32,631 bases of DNA, taken from positions 1 through 32,631 of the forward strand of contig NZ_RSAJ01000028.1 in NCBI RefSeq assembly GCF_003933965.1, written 5' to 3'. The translations under genes and the position numbers were made by a program. This DNA is from Streptomyces sp. RP5T. Lineage in GTDB: Bacteria; Actinomycetota; Actinomycetes; Streptomycetales; Streptomycetaceae. Positions 8,503 through 16,873 of the stretch are shown here, piece by piece. The notes below the pieces were generated by a model. The model was not told where the DNA came from, did not search any database, and saw nothing but the letters and a program-made list of their open reading frames with translations. Position 1 is the first letter of the stretch. Each line of letters begins with the position of its first letter.

Positions 8503-10401
8503 TCATGGCACTTCGGTGCGGATCTCCACCGAGGCTGTACCCCACAGCGCGATCCTGCTGCCGGATGGCCCGCCCATGTCCCGCTTGTCACGCTGTCCCC
8601 TCATCACACGCAGCACACGGTCGAGGTCCTCCCCAGAGCCCGGAGACGCAGGGCCCCGTCCTGGCTGGTCGGGCGGCCACGCGGGCAGCTGGAAAGGTTC
8701 CGTGTTCAGAGGGTTCTCCGCGACGATCACCCTGAGCACGTCTTGAGCCGCGGCGCCGCTCACGATTTCCCGCCCCGGGGGCAGGCGCAGCCACACCGGT
8801 TCACCGCGCCGGGCGGTGCCAGCGCACCCGGGGCCGACGAAGTCGCCGTCGAAGAGGTTGACAGAAGACGCGTAGCTGTCGGTCAGGTTCAGCAGCACGC
8901 ACCACAGCCTGGTTCCCGACTGATTATGGATCCGCACTCGCACCTGCGGCTCGCCGCCGTCCAGTGTGTACGAGCAGACGATGTCGCCCGTCTTGCTGGG
9001 CTTAAACCCGCCGACGAGCGGCTCGATACTCACGCGCACCATCGAGGACAGCGAGCTGTCCGGATTGGTGAGGTCGCGCAACTGGTGCCAGCGGGCGATG
9101 TGGGCGCAGCAGTCCGCAATGTGGCGGGCGTCGGCCGCTGTCAGTAGTCGCAACCCGGTGATGGAGTGGCCCGCGCCTCCGGAGACCTCCGCCCAGCCGC
9201 CGCCCGCCTTCACGAACAGGACCAGACCCCGACCGGTGGGCGGCGGTTCCTGCCCGCTGGTGGTCAGCAGGGACGAAGCCGCGACAGCTTCCTCGACGAG
9301 GCGGACCTCGTCCGCCGACCCCGTGACGGTCACTCGTGCAGCCGGGAAGGCAAGCGCCGACGGAGTGACCGTGTACGCGGTGTTCGTGTCCATGTCTGTC
9401 GGCTGCCACGCCACGGGGGCGACGATCGAGGTCTCCGCCCGCACCTCGCGCACGGTCACCACTCGCGGCTGCAGAACGTCCGGTTCGAGAAGGATGAACT
9501 CGGCGCCCGCCGCGCGCAGACCGTGGGCTGCACCGCAGTCCACCTCCCAGCCCGCAGTCGTGTACCGGAGCAGGAAAGGAGAGCTGTCCGTCTTTTCACC
9601 GAGCAGGAAGCGTTCCGTGGCCGGGCCCCGGAACACGGGATGCTGGCCGCGTTGGCGGGCTCGGACGCGTTCCTCGACAAGGGCATAGGCCGCGCCATAT
9701 GTCGCGGCGGGGCCGAGGCGATCGAGCGTGTCCAGCAAGGAGTGAGAGAAGCAGCCGCGGCTCTCGTCTTCGATGAACTCCTCGTACGCCTTCTCGTGCG
9801 GGCGGCAGGCAGCGACCAGTACGTGCTCGGGCGTCAGGCCCGGGGCAGTTGCTCGGACGCCGGCACCGCGGCTGTTCTGGTGGCTGCCGCTGGTCTCCTG
9901 CTGCCACCACGACTTCCATTCGACCGCACGCACGGTCGCGTCGCGGGACTCGCTTCTGTCTTCGCCGCGGGTCGCGCCTCCTGCATGGCAGCAGTCGAGC
10001 ACGGCGAGGACATGGACGCCCTTGCGGGCGATCCTGTCGAGCATGACGCCGAGTTCACTGTCGAGCAGCGGTTGACCGCCGTTGGTGAGGCTGTCGTGGC
10101 ACACCAAGGCCTGGCTGGTGCCGGTCGGCGCGAAGGGGTTGTCGGTGGGGCGTTCACTGCCGTGCCCGCTGAACCAGAACAGGGCCGTGTCGTCCGGTTC
10201 GCTGCTGCCAAGATGCTCCTCGATGCCCTTCCTGAGAGCGGATCGGGTGGCATCCGCGTCGCGCAGACACTCGACCTCGGGCCACACATCAGGCTGTCTG
10301 CGCAGCCACTGCTCGGCGGCCACCACGTCGTTCACGCAGCCAGCCAGGGGAGACACGGGATAGGCGTCGATGCCGACAAAGAGGGCGTACACAGTCCGCA
10401 T
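8503..10401 (-). CDS. Caspase-family (C14) protease with C-terminal accessory domain
   Basis: A 632-residue protein from ATG 10401 (MRTVYALFVGID), preceded by an AGGA eight bases upstream. Residues 1-260 form a caspase/metacaspase domain: the YALFVGIDAY opening strand, ALFWFSGHGSE with the catalytic His at residue 80, and VLAVLDCCHAGG with the catalytic Cys at 138. An EHVLVAACRPHEKAYE strand is followed by the GCFSHSLLDTL substrate-pocket region. The rest (about 290-600) is beta-rich. Its last part, VRVRIHNQSGTRLWCVLLNL followed by LPPGREIVSGAAAQDVLRVI, resembles the DUF4384-like domain often joined to bacterial caspases. No membrane segments are seen. It is transcribed towards the CHAT gene. 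The frame remains open upstream to 10914 but without coding character. Its substrate is unknown; neighbouring genes include no obvious effector. Confidence 0.88.
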   Translation of the reverse strand: MRTVYALFVGIDAYPVSPLAGCVNDVVAAEQWLRRQPDVWPEVECLRDADATRSALRKGIEEHLGSSEPDDTALFWFSGHGSERPTDNPFAPTGTSQALVCHDSLTNGGQPLLDSELGVMLDRIARKGVHVLAVLDCCHAGGATRGEDRSESRDATVRAVEWKSWWQQETSGSHQNSRGAGVRATAPGLTPEHVLVAACRPHEKAYEEFIEDESRGCFSHSLLDTLDRLGPAATYGAAYALVEERVRARQRGQHPVFRGPATERFLLGEKTDSSPFLLRYTTAGWEVDCGAAHGLRAAGAEFILLEPDVLQPRVVTVREVRAETSIVAPVAWQPTDMDTNTAYTVTPSALAFPAARVTVTGSADEVRLVEEAVAASSLLTTSGQEPPPTGRGLVLFVKAGGGWAEVSGGAGHSITGLRLLTAADARHIADCCAHIARWHQLRDLTNPDSSLSSMVRVSIEPLVGGFKPSKTGDIVCSYTLDGGEPQVRVRIHNQSGTRLWCVLLNLTDSYASSVNLFDGDFVGPGCAGTARRGEPVWLRLPPGREIVSGAAAQDVLRVIVAENPLNTEPFQLPAWPPDQPGRGPASPGSGEDLDRVLRVMRGQRDKRDMGGPSGSRIALWGTASVEIRTEVP

Positions 10402-10834
10402 GTGGCGATCCTGCCAGTCGGCGGGGTGACGTGCGGGTGCATTCCGGTAGTTCATGGGACAGATCGCGTGCGTCATAGCGGAGTGCCGACGCAGCCGTTG
10501 TCCCCCCACCACAGACAGCGCACGGGTGTGTTGGGCTTCCCCCGCCAGCCGAATAGCGCAGCCCTGGAACATTGCCCCTTCACCAGTAGTTCTGCCCCGC
10601 CGCTGCATGCCGGGGAACAGCGCATACTCAACCCCTGGGCAAAGCCCGGCACTGTGCCCGCCGTTGACACACCACGGCGGATCCGCAATGGAGCTCGGTC
10701 GGGCCGCGCTGTTGCACCTGCTCCTCCCCCACCGTGTCGTGGGTAAGCAGGGAGCTCGGCGGAGCACTCGATGCGCCGTGCCGACGGTGCCGGCCTCGAT
10801 GCCGACGCCGGGCCGCCTGAAAGACAGGACAAGG
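10402..10834. other. Gene-free stretch upstream of the caspase gene
   Basis: This 433-base region separates the caspase gene start from the 3' end of the lipoprotein gene. Frames here lack coding bias and I see no RNA gene or strong hairpin. It should contain the promoter of the minus-strand caspase gene. Confidence 0.4.
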
Positions 10835-11793
10835 TCAGCCGTTCTGCGCGTCCAGCAGGGCACCCAGGTCCGTGGTGTCCCCGGCGGACGGGGTGGTGAC
10901 GGTGACCGGCTCATTGATCCGGAGGAAGGCGACGGTCATGTCGACGGGATCACCGACGTCGGCTCTTCGCCGGCGTTGACGGGCAACTTGGAGGTGGCGC
11001 CCCGCATGCGGAACTGCCTGGTGCGCCCGTCGTCGTCGATCCACAGATCCATGGTGAGGTTCTTGTCGAGCTCCAGCGCGATGAACTGGTCAAGGCTGTG
11101 GGTCTGGCGTTCCCGGCTGGCCTTGTCGGTGGCAGCATCCTGGGCGTCCCGCAGTCCGTCGAAGGTGACGGTTCCGCGGTAGTGCGTGGTCCGGGCGCCG
11201 AGAATCGTCTCGGCCCCGATCTTCCTCGTGTCCTTGGCGCCAGTCAGCAGCGTGGACTGGACGATCGGGCTGCCCTCGACCTGATGGGGCAGGATGCCGT
11301 AGGACTGGTTGTTCACGGAGATGAGACCCCAGGCCGCCGGCTCGACGCGGAGCCAGCTCTTGCCGTTCAACTTGTCGGGGTCCAGGTTCGCGGATCTCCC
11401 CAACTTGCGGATGTCGAGCGCGCCACCGCCGACGTACATCGCCTTACCAGCGAACCGGATGCTCAGCGGGCGCTTCGCGCGCTGGTCCGGCATCGTCAGT
11501 TCCATGGTCATGGACAGCGGCGCCGTGCTCATGGCTGCGTCGACGGTCAACCGGCCCCGATCCGGCACGGATCCGGTGATCCGGTAACGGAGGGACGTGA
11601 TGTCGGCGGAGTCCTCCGCGGCCTTCGCCACGGCCTCGGCGGGCGTCAGGGCCGGCGCCGGCGGCTGCGCGGACTTGCCGGAACTGCTCTCGCCACCCGT
11701 CCCGCAGGCCCCGGTTCCTCCGCTGAGCAGCACGCACCCGAGGGCTGCACTCGCCACTCTCCGCGACACGGACCGGCGTACGGATATCCCCAT
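10835..11793 (-). pseudogene. Lipoprotein with a frameshift near its C-terminus
   Basis: The protein begins at ATG 11793 (MGISVRRSVSRRV), after a GGGGGAAATC ribosome binding region. It has a basic N-region, a hydrophobic core and a lipobox-like GTGAC with the lipidated Cys at residue 30, so it should be exported and anchored to the outer face of the membrane. The mature part (SLRYRITGSVPDRG, then TMELTMPDQ and DLWIDDDGRTRQFRMRG) has the fold-level look of the LppX/LprAFG-like actinobacterial lipoproteins. The first frame runs into a stop at 10936-10938, just after GEEPTSV. The neighbouring frame carries the expected ending MTVAFLRINEPVTVTTP to the stop at 10835-10837. The shift lies near 10955-10985. 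It may be a sequencing error or a true mutation. Confidence 0.7.
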
Positions 11794-11939
11794 GATTTCC
11801 CCCGGAAGAAGGTCGGAACAGGAAGCCTGGAACGAGAAATTGATCAGGCAAGGGTGCGAGGGTATCCCGGGAGGGAGGAGCTGATCCGCCGGATTCCCGC
11901 ACGTTCGGCCGCTCATAGCCACGAACAGCTGAGGAGCTT

Positions 11940-12020
11940 CCCGTCATGCACGTCCTGGGCCTTCCGCTCCCGCGACGGCTGCAGCAGACCGTGGGTATCC
12001 GAAGTAATTCCCACCCTCAT
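11940..12020 (-). pseudogene. N-terminal remnant of a YfcE-like metallophosphoesterase
   Basis: From ATG 12020 the minus strand reads MRVGITSDTHGLLQPS, which matches the first metal-binding motif (SDTHG) of the MJ0936/YfcE phosphodiesterase family. After this the sequence no longer resembles the family. Full members are around 160-250 residues, so only the first strand and motif survive. The identification rests on a short match. Confidence 0.4.
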
Positions 12021-12426
12021 GACGGAGACGGCCCTCGAGAGGACTCCGACGGGTGGCAGAATCGGCGCGTGATCACTCGGCTCGGTCGAGTGGCACACAC
12101 GGGTCAGGCTCGTACGGCGGGATCGTCCAGCGCAGTACCGCTTCGCCTGCGCGACGGTCAGAGCCCCGGGGCAGGGGCTGCGGTGCGGCCAGATACTGAA
12201 CGACCCAGACTCCGCCGGGGCCACGCAAACCTGCGCCGTTCGTGCGCCGGCGGATCGTCGTGGGCCTCGCCGCTCAAGCCAACGACGCCGCGCCGGGCAG
12301 TTTCCCCGGTGACGGGGCTCAAGCGCTAGATCCCCGCCCAGCCGGGCGGGGATCCACGCTGCCAGGCCGACTTCCCAGGACAGGTGTGTAATGGGAAGTG
12401 AGGGGCTCCAGGCAGAGAGCAGAGCC
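12021..12426. other. Intergenic region with no gene recognised
   Basis: No frame has convincing coding bias on either strand. It holds the perfect hairpin listed at 12329-12354. Confidence 0.35.
12329..12354. terminator. Perfect GC-rich hairpin
   Basis: Arms GATCCCCGCCC (12329-12339) and GGGCGGGGATC (12344-12354) are perfectly complementary over 11 bases with a four-base loop AGCC. There is no T-run, as is common for actinomycete terminators. It lies between gene remnants, so its original gene is unclear. Confidence 0.5.
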
Positions 12427-12639
12427 ATGAGCGACCGCACACCCAAGCACCAGCTGCCGCCGGCGCACACCACGACGGACTGGAGGGCACCCCAGTGGGG
12501 TGCCGACGTTCCGGCCCGGGAGGTGTTCCCCGGCTACGGCGGGCCCATCGATCCCGGGCAGCGGGAAGCGGAGCTGACGCGGTTTGTCGGCGCGATGGCG
12601 GCGCGCGGGTGGACCGAGGGAAGTGACCGACAAGTCGGT
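12427..12639 (+). pseudogene. Truncated gene of unknown function
   Basis: A coding-like frame starts at ATG 12427 (MSDRTPKHQLPPAHTTTDWR) and keeps strong third-position GC for about 65 codons, to RFVGAMAARGWTEG. It then loses coding character and runs into the 3' end of the aldehyde dehydrogenase gene on the opposite strand. The N-terminal part is polar with W, P and G-rich segments; I do not recognise the family. The truncation coincides with the left edge of the catabolic island, consistent with an insertion or deletion at this point. Confidence 0.4.
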
Positions 12640-14100
12640 TCAGAAGGGGTAGTGCGCTTGCTGGGTGGCGATGGTCACCCAGCGGGTGTTGGAGAACGCC
12701 TCGATTCCCCAACGGCCGCCGAAGCGCCCGAACCCGGAGGCTTTCGCCCCACCGAACGGGGCTTGCGGCTCGTCGGCCACGGACTGGTCGTTGATGTGCA
12801 CGATGCCCGTACGGATCCGGCGCGCCACCGTCAGTCCGTGGGTGGCGTTCTCCGTGATGATGCCGCAGGTCAGGCCGTTGTCCGTGTCGTTGGCGAGGGT
12901 CACCGCGGTGTCGTCGTCGGTGAAGGTCTCAATGACGCAGACCGGGCCGAACGCCTCCGCGTGGTACAGGTCCGCGTCCCTCGGGACCTCGGTGAGGACG
13001 GTCGCCGGGTGGACCGCGCCGTCCGGTTCACCACCGCCGACCAGGACCTTCGCACCCTTCGCCACGGCGTCCGCGACCAGGTCGGCCACCCGCCGTGCGG
13101 CCTGTGCGCTCACCAGCGGGCCCACGACCGTGTACGGCTCCCCGGGGTCGCCGGCCGCCAGCGAGTCCGCCTTCGCGGTGAACTTCCGGGTGAACTCCTC
13201 CGCCAGGGACTCGTGGACGAGGATCCGGTCGCCGGACATGCAGATCTGCCCGGCGTTCATGAACACGCTGAACGACACCGCGTCCACGGCGTAGTCCACG
13301 TCCGCGTCGTCGAGGACGAGCACCGCGTTCTTGCCACCCAACTCCAGCAGGGACGGCTTGAGGTGACGGGCTGCCAGCTCTCCGACGGTCCTCCCGACAA
13401 CCGTGGAACCGGTGAAGTTCACCGCCCGCACCCGCTCGTCTGCGATCAGCGTCTCGGCGATCTCGGCCGCGTCCTCACGGGCGTTGGTGATGACGTTGAG
13501 CACTCCGTCCGGCAGCCCGGCCTCCCGCAGCACGTCGGCGACCAGCAGCCCGCAGGCGATCGGTGCGTCCTCGCTCGCCTTGACGACGACCGTGTTGCCC
13601 GCGGCCAAGGGCGCCGCCACGGCGCGCACGCCCAGGATGACGGGTGCGTTCCAGGGAGCGAACGCGGCGACCACGCCCAGCGGTTCGCGCACCGCCAGGC
13701 CCAGCGCACCATGTTCCTGCGCGCTGAGCACCTCGCCGCGCGGGGCGGTGATCGCGGCCGCGGCCTCGCGCAGGATGTTCGCCGCCAACCCCACGTTGAA
13801 GAACGCCCACGGCCGGGTGCCGCCCACCTCCTGCGCCATGAGGTCGGCGACCTGTGTGCCGCGTCCGTCCAGCAGGTCGGCGGCCCTCAGGAAGATCGCC
13901 CGACGGGCGAAGGGGGCCAGTGCAGCCCACTCCTCGAACGCCGCGTCGGCTGCGTCCACGGCACGCACGACGTCCTCGGGACCGGCGGCGGCGACGGTGG
14001 CGTACACCTCCCCGGTGAAGGGGTTGATGTCGTCGGTGGTGCGGCCGGAGGCGGCGGGCACGTCTCTGCCGGCGATGTGCAGGTCTCGGGTGATGGCCAT
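12640..14100 (-). CDS. Benzaldehyde-type NAD(P)-dependent aldehyde dehydrogenase
   Basis: A 486-residue member of the aldehyde dehydrogenase superfamily, of the usual length. Visible motifs are APWNAPVILG, the nucleotide-binding NFTGSTVVGR, the general base Glu in LLELGGKN, the nucleophile Cys in NAGQICMSGDRI, and the C-terminal EAFGPVCVI and PFGGAKASGFGRFGG. It resembles the vanillin/salicylaldehyde/benzaldehyde branch. It is the third gene after the decarboxylase and the LDH-like dehydrogenase, so the likely reaction is oxidation of benzaldehyde (or a ring-substituted form) to benzoate. The start ATG 14100 has AAGGAG nine bases upstream. Cytoplasmic. The exact ring substitution cannot be read from sequence. 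Confidence 0.88.
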   Translation of the reverse strand: MAITRDLHIAGRDVPAASGRTTDDINPFTGEVYATVAAAGPEDVVRAVDAADAAFEEWAALAPFARRAIFLRAADLLDGRGTQVADLMAQEVGGTRPWAFFNVGLAANILREAAAAITAPRGEVLSAQEHGALGLAVREPLGVVAAFAPWNAPVILGVRAVAAPLAAGNTVVVKASEDAPIACGLLVADVLREAGLPDGVLNVITNAREDAAEIAETLIADERVRAVNFTGSTVVGRTVGELAARHLKPSLLELGGKNAVLVLDDADVDYAVDAVSFSVFMNAGQICMSGDRILVHESLAEEFTRKFTAKADSLAAGDPGEPYTVVGPLVSAQAARRVADLVADAVAKGAKVLVGGGEPDGAVHPATVLTEVPRDADLYHAEAFGPVCVIETFTDDDTAVTLANDTDNGLTCGIITENATHGLTVARRIRTGIVHINDQSVADEPQAPFGGAKASGFGRFGGRWGIEAFSNTRWVTIATQQAHYPF

Positions 14101-14158
14101 GGGGTCGTTCTCCTTGCTACGTAGCGTCGTTGATACGTGGTGGTGCGGGTGAGCGGTG

Positions 14159-15100
14159 TCAGGACTGCCGGGCCACGACCTGGTCGGTCAGTTCGGAGGC
14201 GCTTGCCTCGACACGGGCCGCGGCCCGGACCATGCCGTCCGCTTCCTCCTCCGGCAGGTCCCAGGCCGCTATGCGGCGTACGCCTTCGGGCCCGAGTTCG
14301 ACGGGCACGGTGAGGCTGGTGCCGTGCACGCCGTACTCGCCGTCCAGCACGACAGAGGCGGGGACAAGGGTTCCGGAACCGGTGGCGATCGCCTCGATGA
14401 GGCGGGCGGTGCCCAGGCCGGTGGTCCAGGTGGAGGTGCGGCCGGAGTCCAGGGCGACGTGCTTGGAGTACCAGGTGTCCACGTACTCCTCGGCGGCCGA
14501 CCGCTGTTCGTCGCTGAGCACGACGGGCTCCCCGCCGACCGTGACCCGGCTGTACAGCGGGACCTGGCCCTCGCCGTGCTCGCCGAGCATCCAGGCGTCG
14601 ACGTCCCTCGGCGGCACGCCGAGTGCGAACGCGATCCCGGTGCGCAGCCGGAGGCTGTCGTTGAGGGTGTAGCCGATCAGCCGCTCGCGGGGCAGCCAGC
14701 CCTGCCGCTGCACCCAGGTCAGCAGCGGGTCGACGGGGTTGGTGAGCAGGAGCACCAGTCCGACGAAGTCCGCTCCCGCCTCCCGCAGGGGACGAAGGCA
14801 CTCGTTCACGATCCGCGCGTTGTCGGCGAGGAAGACCGAACGGGAGGAGTTCAGCCGCAGGGGGACGGCGGCGCTCAGCACGACCACGTCCGCGTCGAGC
14901 GCGTCCTCCGGGGTGCCGCCCCGGACGGTGTCGGCGGTGGCGCCGAGGCCGAGGGCGTTCTCCAGGTCCATGGTGTGGCTGGTGATCATGTTCGGGCGGG
15001 TGTCGACGAGCACGATCTCGTACGTCCCCTGCGCGGAGAGCAGATTGAACGCGGCGGAGGAGCCGATGCCGCCGGCGCCTCCGATGATGACGACCTTCAC
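14159..15100 (-). CDS. LDH/MDH-fold 2-hydroxyacid dehydrogenase, possibly for mandelate
   Basis: A 313-residue member of the lactate/malate dehydrogenase superfamily from GTG 15100, with GGAAGG eight bases upstream. It has the Rossmann motif GGAGGIG (7-13), Asp33 that favours NAD, LLTNPVD (119-124), Asp148 and Arg151 in the LNDSLRLR segment, and the catalytic His175 in LGEHGEGQVP. In the substrate loop, aligning VPLRLNSSR with the Bacillus LDH loop NQKPGETR puts Leu81 where LDH has Gln102 and MDH has Arg, while Arg87 keeps the role of Arg109. A hydrophobic residue there suits a bulky nonpolar 2-hydroxyacid. It lies between the benzoylformate decarboxylase and the aldehyde dehydrogenase, so oxidation of mandelate to benzoylformate is the natural proposal. 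The known mandelate dehydrogenases are mostly of other folds. Function is inferred. Confidence 0.8.
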   Translation of the reverse strand: MKVVIIGGAGGIGSSAAFNLLSAQGTYEIVLVDTRPNMITSHTMDLENALGLGATADTVRGGTPEDALDADVVVLSAAVPLRLNSSRSVFLADNARIVNECLRPLREAGADFVGLVLLLTNPVDPLLTWVQRQGWLPRERLIGYTLNDSLRLRTGIAFALGVPPRDVDAWMLGEHGEGQVPLYSRVTVGGEPVVLSDEQRSAAEEYVDTWYSKHVALDSGRTSTWTTGLGTARLIEAIATGSGTLVPASVVLDGEYGVHGTSLTVPVELGPEGVRRIAAWDLPEEEADGMVRAAARVEASASELTDQVVARQS

Positions 15101-15139
15101 GTGTTGTGCCTTCCGTGCTCGGCGGGACAGTTCAACGGG

Positions 15140-16768
15140 TCAGGAGGAGTAGTGGGCGTCGGCCTCGACGGTGACCTCGAGCACGAGCGGCTCATGCCGG
15201 TCCGCCAGCGTAGGCAGGACCTTGTCCAGTACGGACAGCAACGCGACGTGGTCCTCGACCCGTTCGGCCGGGCAGCCCAGCCCCCGGGCGAGGGTCGACA
15301 CGCTCAGCTCGGTGAACGCGGGCCAGGCCGGGGCCGCCGAGCCCTCACGCTCGGAGAGGCGGTCCATGATCGCGTAGCGGCCGTTGGCGAGGACGACGAA
15401 CAGGACGCCGATGCCGTAGTGGGCGGCGCTCCACAGGGCCTGGATCGAGTAAAGGGAGGAGCCGTCGCCGAGCACGGCCACGACGGGCCGGTCCGGGGCG
15501 CCGTGGCGGACTCCGATCGCGGCCGGCATGGCGAAGCCCAGCCCGCCCATGGCCGCGCTGAGGAAGCCGAGCGGCGCGCGGGCGGGCAGCAGCCGGTGCA
15601 GGTCCGGGCGGCTGGAGGGGGTCTCCTCGACCACCACGGCCTTCGGATCGAGCCGCTCGGCGAGGGCGGCCAGTACGTGAGCGGCCCGCAGGGGCTCACC
15701 GGGCGCGGGGGACTGGGGCGTTGTTGGCCGATTCAGTACCGAGGAACGCGGCACGTCGGGCACCAGTGGCGCCAACCGGCGTACGGTGTCGGCCGGTTCG
15801 GCGAGCAGGATCAGCTCCGCCGGGCTGCGGTGAGCCTCCTCCCGATCGTCCGTGATGACGGCGACCCGGGTGCCCGCCACAGTGAAGTCGCCCGGAGCGT
15901 AGGTGTATTGACGGAACGCGGCGGCTCCGACGGCCAGGACCGTGTCGTACGGGGCGAGCGCCTCGCGCAGTGCGGGGCGGACCGCGGGGAGGTGGCCGGC
16001 AAAGAGACGGTGGTCCTGGGGGAATCCCGCACGGGCGCCGAACGGCTCCTGGTAGACCGGGCAGTCGAGGCGCTCGGCCAGCGTGACGAGCGCCTGCCAG
16101 CCGTCCGCCGAGTCGTTGCCGGCGCCCGCCACGAGACAGGGCGATTCGGCGGCCGTCAAGAGCGCGCCGAGGTCGGCCAGAGCGTCGTCGGAGGCCGTAC
16201 GACTGCCTCGTACCGCGAGCGGCTCGCGCGGCGCACCCGGAGCGACATCCTCCTCGGCCTCGGCGAACCAGTCGTCCATCGGGACCACGACGACCGCCGG
16301 GCCACGGCCTTCCTGGGCCTCGTGCCAGGCGCGGGCCACGGCGCCGGGGACATCCTGCGGACGGGCCGGCGTGTGCTGCCATACCGGGTACTCCCCCGCC
16401 AGGCCGTCCAACCTGCCGGCCAGGAAGGGCTCGTGGGCCAGATGCCGGCGGTCCTGCTGGCCCACGATCACCACCAGGGGCGCGCGGTTCGCGCGGGCGG
16501 TGGCCAGGGCGCTGACGGCGTTGCCGTATCCGGCGGTGGTGTGCAACAGGACGAGCGCGGGGCGACCGGTGGCCAGGGCGCTGCCGGAGGCCATCCCGAC
16601 GACCGAGCCCTCGTGCAGGCCGAGCACGAAGGAGATGTCGGCCGGCAGGTCGGCGAGGAAGCCGACCTCGGTGGAGCCCGGATTGCTGAAGAGGGTGGTG
16701 AGGTCGTACTCGCGCAGAACGTCGAAGGTCTGTTCCTTGACGGTCCTGGCGTGGGCGGCCGTGGTCAT
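15140..16768 (-). CDS. Benzoylformate decarboxylase-like ThDP enzyme
   Basis: A 542-residue thiamine diphosphate enzyme, close in length and motif order to Pseudomonas benzoylformate decarboxylase (MdlC). It has FSNPGSTE with Ser32 (the BFD Ser26 position), the cofactor-activating Glu53 in LHEGSVVGMA, and His76 in LLHTTAGYGN (the BFD His70 position). The ThDP/Mg motif runs from GDGSS to ANGRYA, and GGLGFAMPAAIGV lies before it. The BFD His281 site (FRYHQYDPG) reads FRQYTYAPG here, with Tyr288 in place of His. The expected reaction is 2-oxo-2-phenylacetate to benzaldehyde plus CO2. It is the first gene of a three-gene operon; ATG 16768 follows an AAAGGGG region. A different 2-oxoacid is possible given the His substitution. 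Confidence 0.85.
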   Translation of the reverse strand: MTTAAHARTVKEQTFDVLREYDLTTLFSNPGSTEVGFLADLPADISFVLGLHEGSVVGMASGSALATGRPALVLLHTTAGYGNAVSALATARANRAPLVVIVGQQDRRHLAHEPFLAGRLDGLAGEYPVWQHTPARPQDVPGAVARAWHEAQEGRGPAVVVVPMDDWFAEAEEDVAPGAPREPLAVRGSRTASDDALADLGALLTAAESPCLVAGAGNDSADGWQALVTLAERLDCPVYQEPFGARAGFPQDHRLFAGHLPAVRPALREALAPYDTVLAVGAAAFRQYTYAPGDFTVAGTRVAVITDDREEAHRSPAELILLAEPADTVRRLAPLVPDVPRSSVLNRPTTPQSPAPGEPLRAAHVLAALAERLDPKAVVVEETPSSRPDLHRLLPARAPLGFLSAAMGGLGFAMPAAIGVRHGAPDRPVVAVLGDGSSLYSIQALWSAAHYGIGVLFVVLANGRYAIMDRLSEREGSAAPAWPAFTELSVSTLARGLGCPAERVEDHVALLSVLDKVLPTLADRHEPLVLEVTVEADAHYSS

Positions 16769-16830
16769 CTCTGGTCCCCTTTCTGACAGGACGGGACGCT
16801 AGGCCGTGCATCCCCCGCGAACCACAGGCA

Positions 16831-16848
16831 CGTTCGCTATGCGAAACG
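16831..16848. promoter_or_regulatory. Candidate IclR operator upstream of the decarboxylase operon
   Basis: The inverted repeat TTCGC-TAT-GCGAA (16833-16845) lies about 65 bases before the decarboxylase ATG, between it and the end of the IclR gene. Read on the minus strand it is GTTTCGCATAGCGAACG, whose first eight bases match the site at 20046-20062. IclR regulators bind such short palindromes. The link to this IclR is inferred from the repeat and its position. Confidence 0.5.
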
Positions 16849-16873
16849 AGTCGTACCCGCGTAAGCGGACACG

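Noticed and set aside
9166-10746. 526-codon open frame on the plus strand
   Set aside because: Antisense to the caspase-family gene, whose catalytic motifs decide the strand.
5400-10835. A gasdermin, STAND ATPase or other effector gene next to the proteases
   Set aside because: No frame on either strand between these positions, apart from the two protease genes, has coding character.
12391-14124. 577-codon open frame on the plus strand
   Set aside because: Beyond its first 65 or so codons it is antisense to the aldehyde dehydrogenase and has no recognisable domains.
14156-16786. 876-codon open frame on the plus strand
   Set aside because: It lies exactly antisense to the decarboxylase and dehydrogenase genes, whose motifs are unmistakable. 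Long antisense frames are common in DNA with strong third-position GC.
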